From: Methylotenera sp.
Lineage (GTDB): Bacteria > Pseudomonadota > Gammaproteobacteria > Burkholderiales > Methylophilaceae
Assembly (NCBI GenBank): GCA_030652995.1
Contig: JAUSAG010000017.1
Coordinates: forward strand, 1-64,000
Reading direction: 5' to 3'
Length of the DNA stretch: 64,000 nucleotides
Position numbers and translations under genes: made by a program. Below the pieces are notes generated by a model. That model was not told the DNA's origin. It did not search any database and saw nothing but the letters and a program-made list of their open reading frames with translations. This document shows positions 1 through 8,606 of the stretch, in pieces (within the stretch, counting starts at the first letter, position 1; each line of letters opens with the position of its first letter).

Positions 1-125
1 AACTGGTTGCGGCAACGCAATCTACGCTAAGTGAGACCGCGGTAAGCCGTATGGGTGGCAACACCCCTGCGCTCTGGTCGTTGACCTTAGAAACCCCCGC
101 TACAACATCTGTATTTGGTGTTTAG
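1..125 (+). CDS. C-terminal end of an unidentified protein (truncated by window start)
   Basis: An open frame enters from the left edge and stops at a TAG at 123-125. Forty residues are visible, rich in Thr, Ser and Ala and ending in Val-Phe-Gly-Val. I do not recognise the family from this tail. The next gene starts 75 bases later on the same strand, so it may belong to the same operon as the secretin-domain protein. No terminator is evident between them. Confidence 0.45.
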   Translation, partial: LVAATQSTLSETAVSRMGGNTPALWSLTLETPATTSVFGV

Positions 126-200
126 CGGTGGGAGTCTTCATAGTAAACAATAACATGCGGCGCGCTGTAAGCGAGCTGTCACAAATTTAGGGCTTCAATC

Positions 201-1022
201 GTGAAAATACCTATATTTCGGCATTTAAACTGGCTCATTTTATGTTGTTCATTTTGCGCCCACGCCGTGACAGATTTTAAAATTATCACGCTACAGCATC
301 GTTTTGCAGATGATATTTTGCCTATTATTCAATCCATCGCACCTGCAGGTGCCGCTGTAACAGGTATGCAAAATCATATTGTTGTGCGTGCCAGCCCCGA
401 AAAATTGGCTGAAATTGAGCTAATCATTGCCACATTAGATGTCGCACAACAAAACTTAAAAATCACGGTTATCCATCAAAACCATATCGATACTTCGCTT
501 AATGGCGTTGGTGTGAGCGGACGTAAAAGAATTGGCAACGTAGAAGTGCGTACCAACCGTTATCCAAGAAATGCGCCTGATGGTGCACAAATCAATATGG
601 AAAATCGCCAATCCAATACACAAAGCAATAACAACCAATTCATCAACGTGCTAGATGGCCAACCTGCTTTTATTCGCGTCGGACAATCTGTACCATTTAC
701 GCAAGAATGGGTGACGTTTACACGCCGTTATGCGCACGTTGAGCGCACCACCGAATTTGTGGACATCACAACAGGGTTTTCCGTTCGCCCGCGTAGCATA
801 GGTAATCAAGTTGAGCTAGAAATCACGCCTAGAATCGCCCAGCTCAATCAACAAGGCTTTATCGATTTTGAAGAACTGAGCACAACGGTGCGTGTCAATA
901 AGGGCGAATGGTTTGATTTGGGGGGTACGATGCAGCAAAAAGATGAAGTTAGTCGCGCCATTTTGAGCAAACAAAGCCTAAGTCAGACGCAAAATAGTTC
1001 GCTATCCATTAAGGTAGATTAA
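201..1022 (+). CDS. Secretin (type II/III secretion system)-domain protein
   Basis: This 273-residue protein has a hydrophobic N-terminal signal segment (about residues 9-23, ending Ala-His-Ala). A short N-type secretin domain follows (about 26-90), then a secretin C-domain portion with the typical Gly-Gln-Ser-Val-Pro and phi-Glu-Ile-Thr-Pro patterns (about 155-240). Full secretins such as PulD or PilQ exceed 500 residues, so this is a short stand-alone secretin-like protein, probably of the outer membrane or periplasm. It starts with GTG at 201, with an AGGG about 9 bases upstream as a plausible ribosome site. No other secretion or pilus genes are visible, so its partner system is unknown. 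Confidence 0.7.
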   Translation: MKIPIFRHLNWLILCCSFCAHAVTDFKIITLQHRFADDILPIIQSIAPAGAAVTGMQNHIVVRASPEKLAEIELIIATLDVAQQNLKITVIHQNHIDTSLNGVGVSGRKRIGNVEVRTNRYPRNAPDGAQINMENRQSNTQSNNNQFINVLDGQPAFIRVGQSVPFTQEWVTFTRRYAHVERTTEFVDITTGFSVRPRSIGNQVELEITPRIAQLNQQGFIDFEELSTTVRVNKGEWFDLGGTMQQKDEVSRAILSKQSLSQTQNSSLSIKVD

Positions 1023-1062
1023 AGCGAACTTTGGAAAAATGGGCTAATGTCGACGCAGTCAA

Positions 1063-1138
1063 GTAGGGTGGGTTCTTGAACCCGCACGTAAATAAACCAT
1101 GAAACATTCTACCGCGTGGGGTTAAAACCCCACCTACC
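1063..1138. repeat. Imperfect palindromic intergenic element
   Basis: Two halves of similar GC-rich sequence face each other. AGTAGGGTGGGTT with a nearby AACCCGCACG lies on the left, and CGTGGGGTTAAAACCCCACCTACC lies on the right as two blocks around 1115-1138. Each half is itself a small hairpin (GGGTTCTTGAACCC and GGGGTTTTAACCCC types). The layout is that of a REP-like or MITE-like unit, and the gene context is ordinary. Confidence 0.5.
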
Positions 1139-1146
1139 AACTAAAC

Positions 1147-1728
1147 ATGCAAAAGATAAATTTAGATAAAGCCTACCGCCTCCTAAACCACGGCCCTACC
1201 ATTCTTGTTTCATCCAGCTTTAACGGTAAACAAAACATCATGGCGGTGGCGTGGAATATGCCGTTAGATTTTGACCCGCCAAAAATTTGTGTGGTGATTG
1301 ATAAAAACACCTATACGCGCGAGTTGATTGAGGCTTCAGGCACATTTGCCATTAATGTACCGTGTGTGGCGCAGGTGAGTTTAGTCACCAAGTTAGGCTC
1401 AAGCTCTGGGCGTGAGCTTAATGGTACTGATAAATTTGCAGAAAACCAGCTAGAAACTTTTGCCGCCAAGCACATTGCCGCGCCTTTGCTTGCGGGCTGC
1501 GTGGCGTGGTTAGAGTGCAAAATTATCTCCGAGCCGCACAACCAAAATACTTTTGATTTATTTATTGCAGAAGTTGTCGCTGCTTATGCTGATGAACGTG
1601 TGTTCAGCGACGGGCGTTGGCACTTTGAAGGGCATGACCAAGAAGAGTATGATAAATTACGCACTATTCACCACGTAGCGGGTGGGGCGTTTTTTGCCAC
1701 GGGCGTTGCAATTCAAGCCAATATTTAG
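1147..1728 (+). CDS. Flavin reductase family protein (FMN-binding split barrel)
   Basis: The 193-residue product resembles the flavin reductase-like/DIM6-NTAB family, soluble FMN-binding split-barrel proteins that reduce free flavin with NAD(P)H or act as flavoprotein partners. Family features visible are the early Ala-Trp-Asn-Met-Pro and Phe-Asp-Pro-Pro region (about residues 35-50), the Thr-Tyr-Thr-Arg-Glu segment, the Phe-Ala-Ile-Asn-Val-Pro strand (about 67-72), and a C-terminal Tyr-Asp-Lys-Leu-Arg. It starts at an ATG just after a palindromic repeat, and no clear Shine-Dalgarno sequence is seen. The physiological substrate cannot be told from sequence. Confidence 0.8.
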   Translation: MQKINLDKAYRLLNHGPTILVSSSFNGKQNIMAVAWNMPLDFDPPKICVVIDKNTYTRELIEASGTFAINVPCVAQVSLVTKLGSSSGRELNGTDKFAENQLETFAAKHIAAPLLAGCVAWLECKIISEPHNQNTFDLFIAEVVAAYADERVFSDGRWHFEGHDQEEYDKLRTIHHVAGGAFFATGVAIQANI

Positions 1729-1731
1729 CTT

Positions 1732-1761
1732 TTGCAAATCAATTGCTTAAACGCCTATAAT
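1732..1761 (+). promoter_or_regulatory. Sigma-70-type promoter placed directly at the ATG of the nucleotidyltransferase gene
   Basis: TTGCAA at 1732-1737 and a perfect TATAAT at 1756-1761 are 18 bases apart. Only five bases separate the -10 box from the ATG at 1767, so transcription should start at or next to the A of the start codon. A leaderless message is inferred; no Shine-Dalgarno sequence would fit. Confidence 0.55.
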
Positions 1762-1766
1762 AAACC

Positions 1767-2258
1767 ATGTTTTACCTTAACCTTTTCAAGGCATTAAAAA
1801 CGCATAACATTGATTACCTATTAGTCGGTGGCTTAGCGATGAACTTGCATGGTGTGCCGCGCATGACCATGGATGTGGATTTAGTGATTGCATTGGACTC
1901 TGGCAACATAGCCAAGTTAGTAAGTTTAGCAAAAGAACTTGGTCTTTACCCCAATGTGCCAGTGAAACTGGAAGACCTTGCAGATGCCAATAAGCGGGAT
2001 GCATTATTGGCAGAAAAAAACTTGATTGCGCTATCGTTAATTAGCAACACGCCTGCTACGCCAACCGTGGACATTGTGATTCATCATCCGCTTGATTTTC
2101 AACTGGCATTTTCAAAGGCTGTGCAACGAGACATCTCTGGCACGCCCGTTATGTTGGCTTGTATTGAAGATATGATTGTGCTGAAAAAAGCCGCAGGGCG
2201 CGCGCAAGATTTGTCGGACATTACGCATTTAGAGCGCTTTTTACATGACGCTAACTAA
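1767..2258 (+). CDS. Nucleotidyltransferase-fold protein (AbiEii/MNT-like)
   Basis: The 163-residue protein carries the polymerase-beta-type nucleotidyltransferase signature. This is Gly-Gly-Leu-Ala at 21-24, an Arg-Met-Thr-Met-Asp-Val-Asp-Leu block at about 32-39 holding the two metal-binding Asp residues, and a third acidic strand, Thr-Val-Asp-Ile-Val, at about 109-113. Such proteins occur as toxins or antitoxins (MNT/HEPN, AbiE) and as stand-alone proteins. It overlaps the next small ORF by 14 bases, which suggests translational coupling. The TATAAT box sits five bases before the ATG, so the mRNA is probably leaderless. A toxin role is inferred only from family and architecture. Confidence 0.65.
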   Translation: MFYLNLFKALKTHNIDYLLVGGLAMNLHGVPRMTMDVDLVIALDSGNIAKLVSLAKELGLYPNVPVKLEDLADANKRDALLAEKNLIALSLISNTPATPTVDIVIHHPLDFQLAFSKAVQRDISGTPVMLACIEDMIVLKKAAGRAQDLSDITHLERFLHDAN

Positions 2259-2463
2259 CAAGCAAGTTACACCTGAAACAGCTATAAATCAACCTAACGG
2301 CTTTAGTTATTATGTTAGCGATGAGCAGTTTGCGGCATTTGCCAAGCTATCAATGCTAGAGCGCTTGCAGTGGGTAGATGACGCCAGACTTTTTACGTTA
2401 ATGACACAAACGCCTGAAACTAAAGCACGACAGGAGTTTCTACGTAAAGGTATACAGCGTTAA
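2245..2463 (+). CDS. Small hypothetical protein coupled to the nucleotidyltransferase
   Basis: This 72-residue acidic-to-neutral protein starts inside the 3' end of the preceding gene (14-base overlap). It has a predicted helical middle (about 27-55, with Glu-Arg-Leu-Gln-Trp-Val-Asp-Asp-Ala) and a basic C-terminus rich in Arg. No membrane segment or DNA-binding motif stands out. I do not recognise a named family. The tight coupling suggests it works with the upstream nucleotidyltransferase, perhaps as its partner in a toxin-antitoxin-like pair; this is inference. Confidence 0.5.
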   Translation: MTLTNKQVTPETAINQPNGFSYYVSDEQFAAFAKLSMLERLQWVDDARLFTLMTQTPETKARQEFLRKGIQR

Positions 2464-2515
2464 ATATTTGGTAATGCAACAATAAAATTTTAAAAAGATT
2501 ACTTGGTTAAACACT

Positions 2516-3685
2516 ATGCGGCGCATCTTAATTATATTTGTAATCATTGCAGGCATCGGCACTACATTCTGGTGGTTTAATCGCCCACAGCCTATTACTG
2601 TTGCACTGGTTGAGGTTGAGCGTGGCAATGTTGAATCTAGCGTGGCAAACACACGTGCAGGCAGCGTGGAAGCATGCCTGCGTACGCGGCTGTCACCGAT
2701 TAGCGGCGGGCGCATTGCTTATCTTGGTGTTAAAAAAGGTGATCACGTTAAAAAGGGGCAGGTGTTGCTGCGTTTATGGAACGATGATCAGCAGGCGCAA
2801 AGTAATCTGGCGCAAACACAGGTGGCAAGTAGCCAAAAGCGCATAACAGAAGTGTGCGCCATGGCTGATAACGCGGAACGTGAAGCTGGCCGCATGGCTA
2901 AGTTGCGTGAAAAAGGTTTTATTTCAGAAGGTGGTGAGGAAAAAGCACGTTACGAGGCTAAATCGCGCCGTGCAGCCTGCGAAGCCTCACGTGCGGATGT
3001 TGCCCAAGCGCAGGCGCGCGTAAAGGTGACTAAAGTGGAGCAAAATCGCACGGTATTGGTTGCGCCATTTGATGGCATTGTGGCGGATATTGTCGGCGAA
3101 CTCGGTGAGTACACTACGCCATCACCCCCAGGTGTAGCTACGCCGCCAGCCATTGATTTGATTGATGATTCTTGCCTGTATATCGAGGCGCCAATGGATG
3201 AGGTGGATGCGCCAAAAATACGAGCAGGTCAATCAGCACGGGTTTCATTAGATGCGCTGCCTGGCAAGGTATTGCCTGGACACGTAAAACGTGTAGCGCC
3301 TTATGTGGTAGCGGTAGAAAAACAGGCGCGTACCGTTGATGTTGAAGTTTCACTCGATATTGCCGATGATAATAAGCAACTATTAGTGGGTTACAGCGCA
3401 GATGTGGAAATTGTGTTGGATAGCCATATTAACGTGTTGCGTATACCGACATCTACCCTGCTCGAAGGCAACAAAGTGCTACTTTATCAGCCCGCGACAG
3501 AAAAACTGGAAGAACGCGCAGTTAAGGCTGGAATTGCCAACTGGGAATACACCGAAGTATTGGATGGCCTAAAACAGGGTGACCGCATTGTGGGGTCCTT
3601 GGAGCGGGAAGGTGTAAAAGCCGGAGTGACGGTGATGCCGGAAAAAGCGTCTGAAACAAACGCGCAAACCAGCAAGGCAAAATAA
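2516..3685 (+). CDS. Periplasmic adaptor subunit of a MacAB-type efflux pump (HlyD/RND-MFP family)
   Basis: The 389-residue membrane-fusion protein should link an inner-membrane ABC exporter to an outer-membrane channel. It has one N-terminal membrane anchor (about 4-23). The first biotinyl-lipoyl half lies around 60-92, a long Ala/Gln/Arg/Glu-rich coiled-coil hairpin at about 95-175, the second lipoyl half (Ala-Pro-Phe-Asp-Gly) follows, then a beta-barrel domain. The ATPase starts 6 bases downstream and two permeases follow, which defines the transport set. No TolC-like gene is in the window. The start codon has no strong ribosome site but is the only reasonable one for the membrane anchor. 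Confidence 0.85.
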   Translation: MRRILIIFVIIAGIGTTFWWFNRPQPITVALVEVERGNVESSVANTRAGSVEACLRTRLSPISGGRIAYLGVKKGDHVKKGQVLLRLWNDDQQAQSNLAQTQVASSQKRITEVCAMADNAEREAGRMAKLREKGFISEGGEEKARYEAKSRRAACEASRADVAQAQARVKVTKVEQNRTVLVAPFDGIVADIVGELGEYTTPSPPGVATPPAIDLIDDSCLYIEAPMDEVDAPKIRAGQSARVSLDALPGKVLPGHVKRVAPYVVAVEKQARTVDVEVSLDIADDNKQLLVGYSADVEIVLDSHINVLRIPTSTLLEGNKVLLYQPATEKLEERAVKAGIANWEYTEVLDGLKQGDRIVGSLEREGVKAGVTVMPEKASETNAQTSKAK

Positions 3686-3691
3686 CGCTCT

Positions 3692-4408
3692 ATGCCTGAT
3701 GAAAGCCTCATACAGCTCAATGACATAAACCGCACTTTTACACTCGGCGATAGCCAGGTGTATGCTTTGCGTCATGTAGATTTAAATATCACGCGCGGCG
3801 AATATATCGCAGTCATGGGGCCGTCTGGTTCTGGGAAATCCACCTTGCTTAATTTGGTTGGATTGTTAGATCGTGCTGATAGCGGTACTTATAGGCTGGA
3901 AGGGCGCGATGTGACTACACTTAACCCGAATGAGCAGGCCCGGGTGCGTAGCGAACGCATTGGCTTTATATTTCAGAGTTTTCACCTGGTGCCGCGTCTT
4001 ACTGCCGCTGCAAATATCGAGCTGCCGCTTACATTGGCTGGCATGCCCTCGGCTGAACGTGCAAAGCGCGTATCGCAGGCGCTTAAAGAGTATGGGTTAA
4101 CCGATAGAGCGCATCATCGGCCTAATGAACTTTCTGGCGGGCAGAGGCAACGCGTTGCCATTGCCCGCGCTACCATACTGCGCCCAGCGGTGCTGCTGGC
4201 AGATGAACCTACCGGCAACCTAGACCGTGTTACAGGTGAAGAAGTGGTGCGGTTGCTAGAATCGCTGAATGCGCAGGGCATGACGCTGATTGTCGTGACG
4301 CATGATCATGCGCTTGGAGCGCGTGCGCGGCGCCAAATAAGAATGGAAGATGGCGGTGTTGTGAGTGATGTTACCAATCCACCAAATCAACCAAATCGAC
4401 CAACTTAA
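3692..4408 (+). CDS. ABC transporter ATP-binding protein (MacB/LolD type)
   Basis: The 238-residue ATPase powers the exporter encoded around it. Walker A is GPSGSGKST at 43-51, the signature LSGGQRQR is at 147-154, and Walker B ends with the catalytic Glu at 172 in [10 protein letters not shown], followed by a switch His in Val-Thr-His-Asp. The Gly-Asn-Leu-Asp D-loop is typical of the MacB/LolD/FtsE group. The ATP-binding domain is separate from the permease here, unlike E. coli MacB where they are fused. It lies 6 bases after the adaptor gene and 25 bases before the first permease. Confidence 0.9.
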   Translation: MPDESLIQLNDINRTFTLGDSQVYALRHVDLNITRGEYIAVMGPSGSGKSTLLNLVGLLDRADSGTYRLEGRDVTTLNPNEQARVRSERIGFIFQSFHLVPRLTAAANIELPLTLAGMPSAERAKRVSQALKEYGLTDRAHHRPNELSGGQRQRVAIARATILRPAVLLADEPTGNLDRVTGEEVVRLLESLNAQGMTLIVVTHDHALGARARRQIRMEDGGVVSDVTNPPNQPNRPT

Positions 4409-4433
4409 TTAATCAACTCAGAGAGTCGTCACG

Positions 4434-5642
4434 TTGAAAATCACCGATACATTCCGTTACGCAGGTGATGCCGCTACTGGGGCACCTTTACGCACGGGGT
4501 TGTTGATATTGGCGATGTCGATAGGCGTGGCCGCGGTGGTGATATTAACTGCGCTGGGCGATGGCGCGCGCCGCTATGTTGTAGGTGAGTTTTCTGCCAT
4601 CGGCAGTAATCTGATTATCGTATTACCCGGCCGCTCAGAAACTCGCGGCTTTAACCCTGCCAACATCATAACCAGTACGCCGCGAGATTTAACGCTAGAA
4701 GATGCTAACGCTTTGCTGCGTTTGCCGCAGGTGCAACGTATTTCACCTATCCTGATTGCTACCACGGAAATCAATGCCGCTGGCAAATTGCGCGAGGCCA
4801 TGCTGCTGGGTACCAATGAAGAGTTTATTCGCGTGCGCCAACTTAAAATGGGGTTGGGGCGCTTTCTTTCTAAAGATGAAGTAGGGCACGGCTCAGCCGA
4901 AGTGGTGCTGGGCGCGCTTATTCGGCGGGAAATTTTTGGCGCAGAAAGTCCATTGGGTAAAACGGTGCGGGTGGGCGATAGGCGCCTGCGTGTGGTGGGT
5001 GTGCTAAGCGAAGGCGGGCGCGGCATGGGCATGACGACCGACGAGTTGGTGATTGTGCCAGTGGCTACCGCGCAGGCAATGCTTAACAGTAATACGCTGT
5101 TTCGCATTTTGGTAGAAGCACGTAGCCGAGAGCAGATTACTGAGGTCAAAGCGCGCGTTCTGAAGCTAATTACGCAACGACACGAAGGTGAAGAAGACGT
5201 GACTGTGATTACGCAAGATGCCGTACTGCAAACCTTTGACAAGATTTTGAATGTACTCACGCTTGGTGTTGCCGGTATTGCTGCCATCAGTTTGGCCGTC
5301 GCGGGCATTCTCGTGATGAATGTCATGTTGGTATCAGTCACCCAACGTACAGGTGAGATCGGGCTGCTTAAAGCCTTAGGTGCCACCTCTGCAGCGGTGC
5401 GGCAGTTATTTATGGTGGAGGCGGTGTTGCTTTCGCTTTCTGGCGCCATCGTGGGCGTTGGTTTAGGCTACTTGGGTGCCGCTTTCTTACGTTATCTTTA
5501 CCCAGCTTTTCCAGCCTATCCACCACTATGGGCGGTACTGGCAGGGTTGGGAACAGCATTGGTTTCTGGTTTGGTTTTTGGCGTTATGCCGGCACGCCGT
5601 GCCGCGCAACTAGACCCGATACAGGCCTTGTCAAAAAGATAG
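4434..5642 (+). CDS. MacB-like ABC transporter permease 1
   Basis: The 402-residue inner-membrane protein has the MacB architecture: one N-terminal membrane helix (about 20-42), a large periplasmic domain (about 45-275), and three C-terminal helices (about 280-310, 335-360, 365-390). The coupling-helix region reads Thr-Gly-Glu-Ile-Gly-Leu-Leu-Lys-Ala-Leu-Gly-Ala, and the C-terminus ends Ala-Arg-Arg-Ala-Ala-Gln-Leu-Asp-Pro-Ile-Gln-Ala-Leu. It starts at TTG 4434, preceded by AGAGAG. The second permease begins 2 bases after its stop codon; the two are paralogues, so a heterodimeric exporter is likely. Confidence 0.85.
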   Translation: MKITDTFRYAGDAATGAPLRTGLLILAMSIGVAAVVILTALGDGARRYVVGEFSAIGSNLIIVLPGRSETRGFNPANIITSTPRDLTLEDANALLRLPQVQRISPILIATTEINAAGKLREAMLLGTNEEFIRVRQLKMGLGRFLSKDEVGHGSAEVVLGALIRREIFGAESPLGKTVRVGDRRLRVVGVLSEGGRGMGMTTDELVIVPVATAQAMLNSNTLFRILVEARSREQITEVKARVLKLITQRHEGEEDVTVITQDAVLQTFDKILNVLTLGVAGIAAISLAVAGILVMNVMLVSVTQRTGEIGLLKALGATSAAVRQLFMVEAVLLSLSGAIVGVGLGYLGAAFLRYLYPAFPAYPPLWAVLAGLGTALVSGLVFGVMPARRAAQLDPIQALSKR

Positions 5643-5644
5643 CC

Positions 5645-6847
5645 ATGCTACTCGCCGACGCTACCCGCTTTGCCCTGCAAGCTATCACTTCACACCGCAT
5701 GCGCAGTTTTTTAACGCTGCTCGGCATTGCCGTGGGTATTGCAGCGGTTATTTTATTGACTTCCATCGGCGAAGGCGTTCATCGTTTTGTATTGGCTGAA
5801 TTCACGCAATTTGGCACTAATGTGATTGGTGTTGCGCCCGGCAAGGTCAAAACTGGCGGGCAACCACCGACTGGCATTCCCACCACTGCACGACTGCTAA
5901 CGATGGAAGATGCCCAGGCGCTCAAGCAATTGCCACAGGTGACAGGCTCAACGCCAACAGTATGGGGCAACTCGGAAGTAGAAGGCAATGGTCGCCTGCG
6001 CCGCACCACTATTTATGGTGTGGATGCAGACTTTACCCGTGTATTTAGCTCCAAAGTGAGAATTGGCAGTTTTCTGCCGCGTGAAGGTGCTGGTAGTTCA
6101 CGTGCGTTTGTGGTGTTGGGTAGCAAGTTGCGCAATGAGCTGTTTGGTACAACCAATCCATTAGGCGCACGCGTGCGCATAGGCGGGCTGCATTTCCGTG
6201 TGATTGGTGTCATGGCGCCAAAAGGCCAGTTTCTTGGTATTGATCTGGATGATACGGCATTTATCCCCGCCCAGCGTGCTTTAGAACTTTATAACCGCGA
6301 AGGCTTGATGGAGATTCACGTGATGTATGCCGAAGGAGCATCATCGGCCACGGTGGCTAAAGCTGTCAAAAAACAGCTCACACTCCGTCATGGACATGAA
6401 GACTTTACCGTCACCACGCAAGAAGACATGTTGAAAACGTTATCTAACATACTTAATATTTTAACCATGGCAGTAGGCGCGCTAGGCGGCATTTCACTGC
6501 TGGTAGGTGCGGTGGGTATTGTTACTATTATGACGATTTCAGTGACAGAACGCACTAATGAAATTGGCCTGTTGGTGGCGCTAGGTGCGCGCCGTAGCAC
6601 GGTGCTTGGTTTGTTTTTGAGTGAGTCAATCATACTGGCCGCGCTGGGCGGAGTATTAGGGTTGCTGCTGGGTGTGGGCTTGGCGCAACTGATAAGTTTA
6701 TTGATACCGACATTTCCTGTACATACGCCATGGAGCTTTGCCGTTGGCGCGCTACTGATGTCTGCAGTGATTGGTTTGCTGGCAGGGGTGTTGCCCGCAA
6801 GGAGTGCTGCTCATTTAGACCCGATTGAGGCGTTGCGTGCAGAATAA
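5645..6847 (+). CDS. MacB-like ABC transporter permease 2
   Basis: This 400-residue paralogue of the upstream permease has the same plan: an N-terminal helix, a large periplasmic MacB-type domain, and three C-terminal helices with the Arg-Thr-Asn-Glu-Ile-Gly-Leu-Leu coupling motif and an Ala-His-Leu-Asp-Pro-Ile-Glu-Ala-Leu terminus. I place the start at ATG 5645, two bases after the upstream stop, because the open frame before it overlaps the previous gene and adds 39 residues unlike the family. With the adaptor and ATPase it completes a four-gene export operon. The exported substrate is unknown. Confidence 0.85.
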   Translation: MLLADATRFALQAITSHRMRSFLTLLGIAVGIAAVILLTSIGEGVHRFVLAEFTQFGTNVIGVAPGKVKTGGQPPTGIPTTARLLTMEDAQALKQLPQVTGSTPTVWGNSEVEGNGRLRRTTIYGVDADFTRVFSSKVRIGSFLPREGAGSSRAFVVLGSKLRNELFGTTNPLGARVRIGGLHFRVIGVMAPKGQFLGIDLDDTAFIPAQRALELYNREGLMEIHVMYAEGASSATVAKAVKKQLTLRHGHEDFTVTTQEDMLKTLSNILNILTMAVGALGGISLLVGAVGIVTIMTISVTERTNEIGLLVALGARRSTVLGLFLSESIILAALGGVLGLLLGVGLAQLISLLIPTFPVHTPWSFAVGALLMSAVIGLLAGVLPARSAAHLDPIEALRAE

Positions 6848-6862
6848 GTTATCATAATACCC

Positions 6863-7951
6863 ATGAGTAAACATAAAAAACGTCATTTAAAAAAAATCGG
6901 CATGCCGCCTGGTTCGCTAGTGCATATAGGTGAAGTCAAGCTGGAAAAACCAATCATCAGTTTGATTGAATATGATGCGGTTGAGATGAGCGAGCGTGTG
7001 TTAACCAGTGTTGAGCTGGCATCATTTAGTCTCGAAGGTTATAAAAACACACATAAGAAAGTTTGGCTGAATATTCACGGTGTCAATGATGCCGCGCTGA
7101 TTAAGTTAGTAGGTGATTTGTTTCATTTGCACCCATTGGTGCAGGAAGATATCCTTAATACCGAGCAGCGCCCAAAACTTGATGAGTTTGACGACTATCT
7201 GTTTATTGAGACACGTAGTTTTAATTATGAAAAAGACACCATGTCGGTGAGCTCTGAGCAAATCAGCTTAGTGCTTGGACGTGATTTCCTGTTGACGTTT
7301 CAAGAGCGTTCAACCGGTATTTTTGAGCCGGTGCGTCAACGTTTGCGAGGCATGCATGCACATATTTGCGAGCTAGGGGTCGATTATCTAGCTTATTCAC
7401 TATTAGATAGTATTGTTGATCAATACTTTAAGGTGCTTGAGGATGTAGGCGATGAAAGTGAAGGGCTTGAAGAGGTGTTGTTGCATAAGCCAACTAATAC
7501 TGAGTTGCATAGCATCCATCAGCTAAAACACGTGAGCATCGAGTTGCGTCGCGCTGTATGGCCGCTACGTGAGGTAATTAACAGTTTAACGCGTAATGAT
7601 AATAACTTTTTCACCCCAGCTACTACACCGTATTTGCGCGACATTTACGATCATACGGTTAATTTTATCGAGTCGCTGGAGTCAATCCGCGATAGTTTAA
7701 GTGGCATGATGGATATTTACATGGCGAGCGTGAGTCAGCGAGTGAATTTAGAAGTGCGTGCATTAACAGTAGTTGCCATGCTGTTTATGCCAGCAACCTT
7801 AATAGCAGGTATTTTTGGTATGAATTTTCATGAAATGCCTTGGCAAGCTGACAAAGATGGTTTTTGGTGGGCAATGGGCTTGATGGTGGGGATTGCACTT
7901 GTGATGATTATGATTTTTTGGCGTAGGCAATGGCTAACTAGTAAAACTTAA
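6863..7951 (+). CDS. corA: CorA family magnesium/cobalt transporter
   Basis: The 362-residue protein matches the CorA family: a long cytosolic N-terminal alpha/beta domain, a stalk helix, and two C-terminal membrane helices. The signature Gly-Met-Asn is at 319-321 at the end of the first helix, in the loop that selects hydrated Mg2+. The final helix is followed by a short basic tail. CATAAT lies only four bases before the ATG and no Shine-Dalgarno sequence is seen, so it may be leaderless. It lies just after the export operon and converges on msrA. Confidence 0.9.
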   Translation: MSKHKKRHLKKIGMPPGSLVHIGEVKLEKPIISLIEYDAVEMSERVLTSVELASFSLEGYKNTHKKVWLNIHGVNDAALIKLVGDLFHLHPLVQEDILNTEQRPKLDEFDDYLFIETRSFNYEKDTMSVSSEQISLVLGRDFLLTFQERSTGIFEPVRQRLRGMHAHICELGVDYLAYSLLDSIVDQYFKVLEDVGDESEGLEEVLLHKPTNTELHSIHQLKHVSIELRRAVWPLREVINSLTRNDNNFFTPATTPYLRDIYDHTVNFIESLESIRDSLSGMMDIYMASVSQRVNLEVRALTVVAMLFMPATLIAGIFGMNFHEMPWQADKDGFWWAMGLMVGIALVMIMIFWRRQWLTSKT

Positions 7952-7954
7952 AAT

Positions 7955-7986
7955 GCCGCTATTCCGGCTAAAGTCAGAATAGCGGC
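7955..7986. terminator. Hairpin between convergent corA and msrA
   Basis: A perfect 10-bp stem (GCCGCTATTC at 7955-7964 with GAATAGCGGC at 7977-7986) encloses a 12-base loop immediately after the corA stop. It has no long T-tract on either side, so it may act as a shared 3' end or an RNA-stability element more than as a classical terminator. Confidence 0.55.
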
Positions 7987-8002
7987 TAAAGTTATCCCCA
8001 TC

Positions 8003-8539
8003 TTACTTAATCAAAGCCGCGTATTTAGCCCGAATCTTAGCCGCTTTAGGGGCTGCCACCGCCAAACAATAAGGTTGATTAGGGTTGTTGGCAAAATAAT
8101 ACTGGTGATAATCTTCAGCTGGGTAAAACGCCTCTGCCCCATTGATTTGCGTCACGATTGGCGCGTTAAATACATTAGCTGCATTAAATTCGGCAATCAT
8201 CTTTTTAACCGCATCACGCTGAACGTTATTTTGGCAGAATACAGCAGAGCGATATTGCGTTCCCACGTCGTTGCCCTGACGGTTGGGCGTGGTTGGGTCG
8301 TGTGACACCAAAAATATCTCCAGCAATGTCTCAAAGATAACTTTGTCTGCATCAAAAGTAATTTGAATTGCCTCGGCATGCCCCGTGTCACCATTGCAAA
8401 TGGTTTTGTAGGTGGGGTTCTGCGTGTGGCCGCCAATGTAGCCAGACACTACTTTGCTCACACCTTTTAGCTGGCTAAATACAGGTTCAGTACACCAAAA
8501 ACAGCCACCTGCAAAAATCGCAATGTGTTCGTTGCTCAT
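8003..8539 (-). CDS. msrA: Peptide-methionine (S)-S-oxide reductase MsrA
   Basis: The 178-residue enzyme repairs oxidised methionine (S-sulfoxide) using thioredoxin. The catalytic motif GCFWC is at 12-16, with Cys13 as the nucleophile. The family stretches around Tyr-Ile-Gly-Gly, Gly-His-Ala-Glu-Ala-Ile, Asp-Pro-Thr-Thr, Gln-Tyr-Arg-Ser and Phe-Tyr-Pro-Ala-Glu-Asp-Tyr-His are all present. No MsrB domain is fused. It is the only minus-strand gene in the first 37 kb. TTTTAAGGAAAA precedes the start on the coding strand, giving a good ribosome site. Confidence 0.95.
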   Translation of the reverse strand: MSNEHIAIFAGGCFWCTEPVFSQLKGVSKVVSGYIGGHTQNPTYKTICNGDTGHAEAIQITFDADKVIFETLLEIFLVSHDPTTPNRQGNDVGTQYRSAVFCQNNVQRDAVKKMIAEFNAANVFNAPIVTQINGAEAFYPAEDYHQYYFANNPNQPYCLAVAAPKAAKIRAKYAALIK

Positions 8540-8606
8540 TTTATTTTCCTTAAAAATTAGATTCTATCGTTAGTCAGTTATTTCGAGTAAACATTACAAT
8601 TGCAGT

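Noticed and set aside
4574-5449. A 291-codon minus-strand ORF opposite the first permease
   Set aside because: It is the antisense shadow of a well-supported membrane gene, rich in Ser, Thr and Arg, with no recognisable domain.
5528-5644. Longer start for the second MacB-like permease at 5528
   Set aside because: It lies inside the upstream gene and adds 39 residues that do not resemble the family. ATG 5645 is 2 bases after the upstream stop.
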